Shown here: in pieces, positions 58,644-64,000 of the stretch | Layout: each line of letters opens with the position of its first letter | How positions within the stretch are numbered: the first letter of the stretch is position 1 | The notes under the pieces: model-generated | What the model was told of the DNA's origin: nothing | Database searches by the model: none | The model's input: the letters and a program-made list of their open reading frames with translations, nothing else | Position numbers and translations under genes: made by a program | From: Ziziphus jujuba | Taxonomy: Eukaryota > Streptophyta > Magnoliopsida > Rosales > Rhamnaceae | Length of the DNA: 64,000 bases | Reading direction: 5' to 3' | NCBI RefSeq assembly: GCF_031755915.1 | Contig: NC_083384.1 | Span: 25,313,001-25,377,000 of the forward strand

Positions 58644-60232
58644 TTAGATCTTGTTTGACCATATTTTCTGTTTTCTGTTTTCGAAACATTGTTTTAAGAA
58701 ATAAAAATAGAAAATTGTTTTCATTTGTCTAACGAAAACAATGAGCGTTTGACTATTAATGTTTGAAAATAGTTTTCAATACTAGAAAACAGAAAACAGA
58801 AAACATGTTTGTTTAAATAGTTTTTAAAATTTTTTTAAACAGTTTTTGTTTTGTTTTATTATTATTTTTTTTTTGTACATACAAGTTTTTTTTTTTTTTT
58901 TTCTCTTTCATACAAAGAACCTTATATATAATATATGTAGCTATAATATATATATATATATATATAATATTAAATCATCAACATATTAATGAATTATATA
59001 CACATATATAATATAAACTATATATTGAAATATAATATAACATTTTTTTTCTGTTGAACTTTTTTTTCCTATTATTATTGATTCATTGATATTATAATAT
59101 ATATATATATATGTGTGTGTGTGTGCATATATATATATATTTTGACTGTATGTATTTAATTTTTTATTGGTTTATAATTAGCTTGGACTTGTTAAATATA
59201 ATTCCTAATAGCTTGTAATTAGCTATACTACACTACAACAGAAGGAAAACTAGCCAGGCATCTCTAGCTTTTGATAAATTCCAGCTAGTTAGGCCGGCTA
59301 CCATTTCACCAATATTTAATAAATTCATATACTTCAATCATGCATTTTCACCTAAATAAAAATAATAATAATAATAATAATAATAATCAATGGAAACAAA
59401 AAATGTACTAGCAATATCTGGAAATTGGAAAGCCAACCCACATTTTGTTATAGAAAATTTATTGATTGTAGCAACTAGATTCCCTGCTCACCAATACCAC
59501 AAAACTCTTGGCTGATTCTTCTATTCCTAAGTCATATTTCGGACACTACTTGAAAATTTGTTAATTTACCCTCTACTCCTTTACCAGTGAAAAGCACAAA
59601 CAAAAAGCCAAAATCAAAGCAGGGTGTACCCATCTTGATTTTTTGCTCATTCTCTAAGTTGTTCTCCTAAACATAAATACAAACACATTGAGAGCGAGAA
59701 AGAGAGAGACAGAGAGAAAGAGAGGGATTAAACTTATAGGTTAAGGATCTGAGGGATTATACTCTTAGGGAATAAAACCCAAAACCAAAACTAGAGAATA
59801 AAAATACAGGAATAACAGAAAAAAAAATAGCAGAAAAAAGAAAAACATTAGCAGAAATAGGAATAACAACTTATAGACGTTGACGTTGAAAGATTTGAGA
59901 AGAGAAGAAAAACCTAGATTGGTGAACTCCAAAAGCCGAGATCTGTTTGAAATTTGTCGAAGGAATGCTATTCGAGATATGTTTGAAGAGTGGTGAAGGT
60001 TTCGCAGAGCGGTGAAGGAGCAAGTGTGAGTGGCCAAGGTGAAAACAGGTGGGTTTCAAAACAGTGGAAACATCTTTTTGATGTTTTTCAAATTTTGTTT
60101 TTTTTTTAATCTGTTTTGTAGATTTGTTTTTGAAAACAAATGGCCAAACAAGTATGTTATTGTTTTAGAAACAATTTTCTGTTTTCTAGAATAGAAAACT
60201 GTTTTAAAAATAGACGGCCAATCAGGACCTTA
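58644..60232. mobile_element. non-autonomous element with degenerate inverted ends, about 1.6 kb
   Basis: The left end (AGATCTTGTTTGACCA, then TTTTCTGTTTTC / GAAAACAG-rich DNA) and the right end read on the minus strand (AGGTCCTGATTGGCCG, then AAACAGTTTTC) are related over the first 16 bases (about 12 matches), and both are followed by GAAAACAG/CTGTTTTC motifs. No transposase frame is inside. It has GA-rich (59694-59730), (AAT)n (59360-59388) and (TA)n tracts. No clear target duplication, so class and exact ends are uncertain. Confidence 0.55.
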
Positions 60233-60244
60233 GCTTTTCTAAAT

Positions 60245-60495
60245 TTTTTCATCACTGTATCGCTACAAGAAACAAATTTCTTTGTGTTCACAAAAATGCA
60301 TGGCAAGCAAAAGAGAAACAACTTCTTCAAGAAATCTATGAGGCCAATTAGGAAGTTGCCCATCTCGATGTAAAGATTGCTAATCTTGAAAAAGTGGAAA
60401 CTGATTCCTCCACTTGGAGAGAGAGCTCATTGAGAGGGAGGGGTGGTGGTAGGTTGGAGTCTGAAGAACATTCCAGTGCCGGTTGTTGGAGATAG
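60245..60495 (+). pseudogene. C-terminal coiled-coil exon relic, unidentified
   Basis: One frame can be read across the block: AWQAKEKQLLQEIYEAN, a TAG at 60349-60351, EVAHLDVKIANLEKVE and a Ser/Gly/Arg-rich end, with its stop at 60493-60495. The heptad-like pattern suggests a coiled coil. It begins right beside the inserted element at 58644-60232, which may have separated it from its upstream exons. I cannot name the gene. A chance frame is possible but less likely given the coherent composition on both sides of the single stop. Confidence 0.45.
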
Positions 60496-62015
60496 TGGTT
60501 AGCTACCGCTTATTTTTGTTTACAAACAAGTAGATTTTTCAACTTTTGTTTTCTTTTCATTTCTGGGTTTTGTTTTCTCTTTCTTATCTTTCTTTGACGA
60601 TCCAATTATGGTGTAAAAAAAATAAATAACTAAATGAAAAATTGGGGCAAGAAATTAATGATCATGTTGGTGGTTTTCATGAGAATGATTTATTGGGTTT
60701 TGATTGTTTTTTTTGTATTTTTTTTAAAAATTTTAAATTTTGGGGGAAGATTGCAAATATGGTGAATGACGGAAAGCTTGTATTGGAGGAGATAATATTT
60801 AGGCTTTTGCCGAAAAGGTTGGAAGGTTACTACAAAGGCAAAACTGGCTTTACTTTTGAGGTAATCCCGAAAACCATGATTCAAGCTATAAATTCTAGGA
60901 AATTGGGATTTTTGTATCATCTCTAAATTCATGGTATTTTTTTTTTTTTTGTCTGTGTTTTAAGTATCTATTTAGGGTTGGAAGTCTTGTTATATAAAAC
61001 TATTTCAGCAATTGAGTTTCAAATTTTTTTATTGAAATGTTGCACTTTTTTTGAGTTACAATTGCTGGATTGTTTTTCTTGTTGATAAAGGTGTTACCCT
61101 TTCTTTTCTTTTTTTCTATTATTGTTTTTTGTACTGGAGATTCTTGACCAAATTGCCAATATTGATTTAGTTGTAATATGGTCAAAAGCACTAGAAAAGC
61201 AAATAGTCTTTCCTTGTGGAGAATTTCTCAACATGAGCAATTCCTTTACTTCTAATGCTAGAGGTCCCTGGAAGGAAATTTTTTATTTGTATGTAGAACA
61301 AGTACTATCTTTTAGTTTAAATTTCAATTCAATATGACTAGAAATTTGCATCGTCAAGGTGCTAGAAAAACTTGAACTAGTTTTGTTGATTATGATTTCT
61401 GAAGAAACTAAAACTTGAGATTTTTGTTTCTATTGAGCTTGGAGTTTAAATTATATATATAATATATATATATATATATTTGTTTTGTTTAGATTAAGTA
61501 TTTCCACCTTTTTGCAGCTTGGCTTATGATTAGTGGCAATTGATTCACTTTTGTTTTTGGCTCGAATGTTTTTATGTTGGAATTGGTATTTCCTTATGCT
61601 TAGTTTCCATTTTGTTTCTCTATTTTTAACCTAGGCTTAGGCCCTCCTTAATTATGGAAACTAGGAATTTTGGCTAATGAACATCAACCATGACATTATT
61701 TTTGTGACATTACAATTATTTCTTCAATAGTACAATCAAACCATGAATTTGAAGGACATGGGACATTTGTGGAAGTAGATGTAATTTAATCTGATTGTTT
61801 AGATGCACTAGAGCTTATGTTAAATGTAATTTAAGAGTCTCTTATCATCAATAAGAAAAATACATGATAATTTGATTGATTAATTGATTCTTAGATTCTT
61901 ATCTACTGGTATCCGTTTTCTTTTACATGTGTTTTCAAGCATTTTTATTTTATATGTGTTTTTGAGCATCATCTCTTCTTTGACTCTCATAAGCATGTAT
62001 CTTGCCCAAGTAAAC
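60496..62015. other. intergenic, no gene supported
   Basis: T-rich DNA with frames at 60642-60926 and 61122-61337 (plus strand) that match nothing I recognise. (TA)n near 61455. The region may be intron or UTR of a decayed gene. Confidence 0.5.
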
Positions 62016-64000
62016 TGTAACATCCCGTCTTAAAAATGCTTGAAATTTTGAAACTTTGATCAAGTATGACTAGTTGGACCTTTTATGCTCAAATTTGACT
62101 TTTTATATCATCAATGTTTCAGTTTGACTAGTATATCGCTGTGTAGAGCATGTCAATATGAGTTAATAGACTAGCAGTATGCTAAATTTCACGTTGTGGT
62201 TGAAATGTTACGGTTTTGAGGATTTTTAGATGTAAGTATTATATTAGTATCTAAATTAGTCCTAGATTTTTATCTGTTAGTAACCCAGAATCCTATATAT
62301 ACATGGGGAATTGTGCTCTCATTTAAACAATTGCAAAAATTCTAGTCCCTGAAATCCTTACAAACTTGTGTGACCCGCAGATCGATCCGTGACCCATTTC
62401 CTTCACAAACTAGGTCATCACCGATTGACCTCCTACTGACTACCTAACTGCCACAAACACCTGGCCATTGGCAAGTCCACCTCCAGGTGATTAAGGTGGC
62501 AATTTTTCTAGCCAAATCATCAGCCGATGTGCTGGGATTGACCATTTGAAGCCAATGGCGACTGTTTGTCATTTTCCATGGATTGACCATTTTTTGACTA
62601 TTTTATTTTGACCCATAGCCCTCAGTACCATTTTTTTTCTTTCTTTTTTTTACCCTTTGAGCTTGAATTTAGTCTTTGTTTGTTAAAATTCTTCATGATT
62701 TGAGGGATCTATCAATATTAAGTTTGATCGAGTTTTCGGAGAGTTTTTCTGCCACTAGCAACACTTTTGGAGCAAGGTGAGCACACCACCATGTTTTTCA
62801 TCTCTTGGGATTTCCATCAATATCAAATTCATAAATTTTGGATATTGTTTGATAAATTTTTTGATTTAGATTAATTAGTTAAATACTGGATAAAATTGGA
62901 CTACATAAGGATAAAAAATGGTCAAATTGGATAAAATTAAAGTTGGATTAGTGTAAATAGATATTAATAGGATCCATTGGTAGGTTTAATTTCATAAAAT
63001 TGGGCTTCAAGTGAAAATTTTCAATTTTAGATACTGAATTCTAAGGGTTCACAGAATAAATGGACCATTTGGTGTTCAATTTATGTAATTTTAGGGTTGT
63101 ATAAATTATTTTAATATAGTTAATATGTACCAATGTTTTTAGTTTAGTTTTTAGAGTCTGAAGAATATTTTATTATATTATAGACTCTCGTATTGCACCT
63201 GGAGGCGACCTTATAGAGTAGCAGAGTGAGCATCGGCAGTATTTATGAGTGATTATATATTTAAATAGTTTTGGGCATGCTAATACAATATGTATGGTTT
63301 GGATATTATATATATATATATGTGGTTTGATTTAAATGTTTATTTTATACATATATGAATATTGGTTTTCATATATATATATATATATATTTATCATTTC
63401 ATATGAACTTCAATAGGATTTTAAATGATTTTAAATTCTAACGAGTTTATCATGAACTTGTGAATATTGGGATTAAAATGTTATGATAATTAAATTGACA
63501 TTTTAGTTCTTTTTAAAATAGTTGATTTTGAGAAAGCGAATTGGAAATTATATATATTTTTAAGCATGTATAAGTGTTTTGTATATTTCACTGTGGTATT
63601 TATGTTTTGACATAAAACGATGATTTAAAAATTTAAAAATATTTAAATAAATGGTTGGACTTGAATATTAAAGTATGTTTTGTAGTACAATATTGTTTGG
63701 AAAAGTATGATCTGACAACGATTATTTTATGGATATTATATTGTTATTTTTAATTAGTGTACTATATAATATCAATGTTTCTAATCAGTTTTATATTATA
63801 GTGTGTAGGTTTGTCATGAAGCTTGTAGTGCAGGATAGATGGGACGATCAGATGAGATCCAATGTAGATCCAACTTTCTATTCACTTGTCGGATTAAGGG
63901 ACATGAGGTGGGTTTATCCTATAAGTTCATTATCATTATTGCCATGATATTTTTCGTACACTAAGGATCGTAAGATGAGTTTATCCTATAGGTTTATTAT
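62016..64000 (+). mobile_element. probable gypsy LTR, runs off the window edge
   Basis: Begins TGTAACATCCCGTC, the typical start (TGTAACA-CCCG) of long LTRs of plant Ty3/gypsy (Tekay/Del-like) elements. About 2 kb follows without domains, which fits a long LTR. Near the right edge the phrase GAGGTGGGTTTATCCTATA / GATGAGTTTATCCTATAGG recurs (63905-63930 and 63974-63995). The internal region is outside the window. Confidence 0.5.

Noticed and set aside
59220..59260. CACTACAACAGAAGG, resembling a CACTA terminus
   Set aside because: No partner terminus, subterminal repeats or target duplication found nearby. Probably chance.
60642..60926. 94-residue plus-strand frame as a small gene
   Set aside because: T-rich composition, no recognisable motif and no supporting splice or start context. 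Left as unassigned.

Overview
This is nuclear DNA of a flowering plant, most likely a woody eudicot (rosid-like, low confidence). It is AT-rich and full of microsatellites, spliced genes and transposon relics of every major plant class. The only ordinary host gene with a complete reading frame is one CYP76-type cytochrome P450. I see no bacterial features, tRNA, rRNA or CRISPR array.

Layout, left to right. 1-5126: minus-strand Ty3/gypsy relics. One LTR (about 4136-4760) has a primer-binding site and gag on one side and a pol C-terminus on the other, so two elements appear to share it. About 7000-10330: a decayed Mutator-like element with its transposase on the minus strand and inverted arrays of short GAAAA-containing repeats at both ends. 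10714-13220: CYP76 3' flank plus a broken CYP76 copy. 13782-28166: a complete 14.4-kb CACTA (En/Spm) element with CACTA termini and a matching TAT target-site duplication. It carries a TNP2-type transposase gene with two nonsense codons and a second transposase gene (Transposase_24 / TNP1 type) whose six exons join into an uninterrupted frame of about 481 codons. 28548-33481: a full-length but mutated Ty1/copia element with two LTRs, PBS, PPT and an ATATT target-site duplication.

33901-51050 is a tandem segmental duplication with a period of about 8.86 kb. Each unit holds a 20-bp minisatellite, a degenerate acidic ORF of unknown origin, the last exon of an unidentified gene, and CYP76 3'-flank sequence. 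Between the units lie a fibrillin/PAP pseudogene and a satellite array with a near-perfect hairpin in every unit. The second unit leads into the intact CYP76 gene (51583-53168, minus, two exons, 498 aa). The CYP76 3' flank occurs three times (10714, 39876, 50503) and ends in a pseudogene, nothing and a working-looking gene respectively, which records local P450 duplication and loss.

53169-64000 is mostly intergenic. It contains complex repeats around an RNase H-like (RVT_3) relic, a 1.6-kb non-autonomous element with degenerate inverted ends, a truncated coiled-coil exon, and the start of a probable gypsy LTR running off the right edge.

Functionally there is one candidate metabolic gene, the CYP76 monooxygenase (a family acting on monoterpenoids and other small molecules), inside an active-then-decayed transposon landscape. 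The most notable structures are the complete CACTA element with one apparently intact transposase gene and similar leader sequences upstream of both its genes, the hairpin satellite, and the duplicated block with its unknown ORF.
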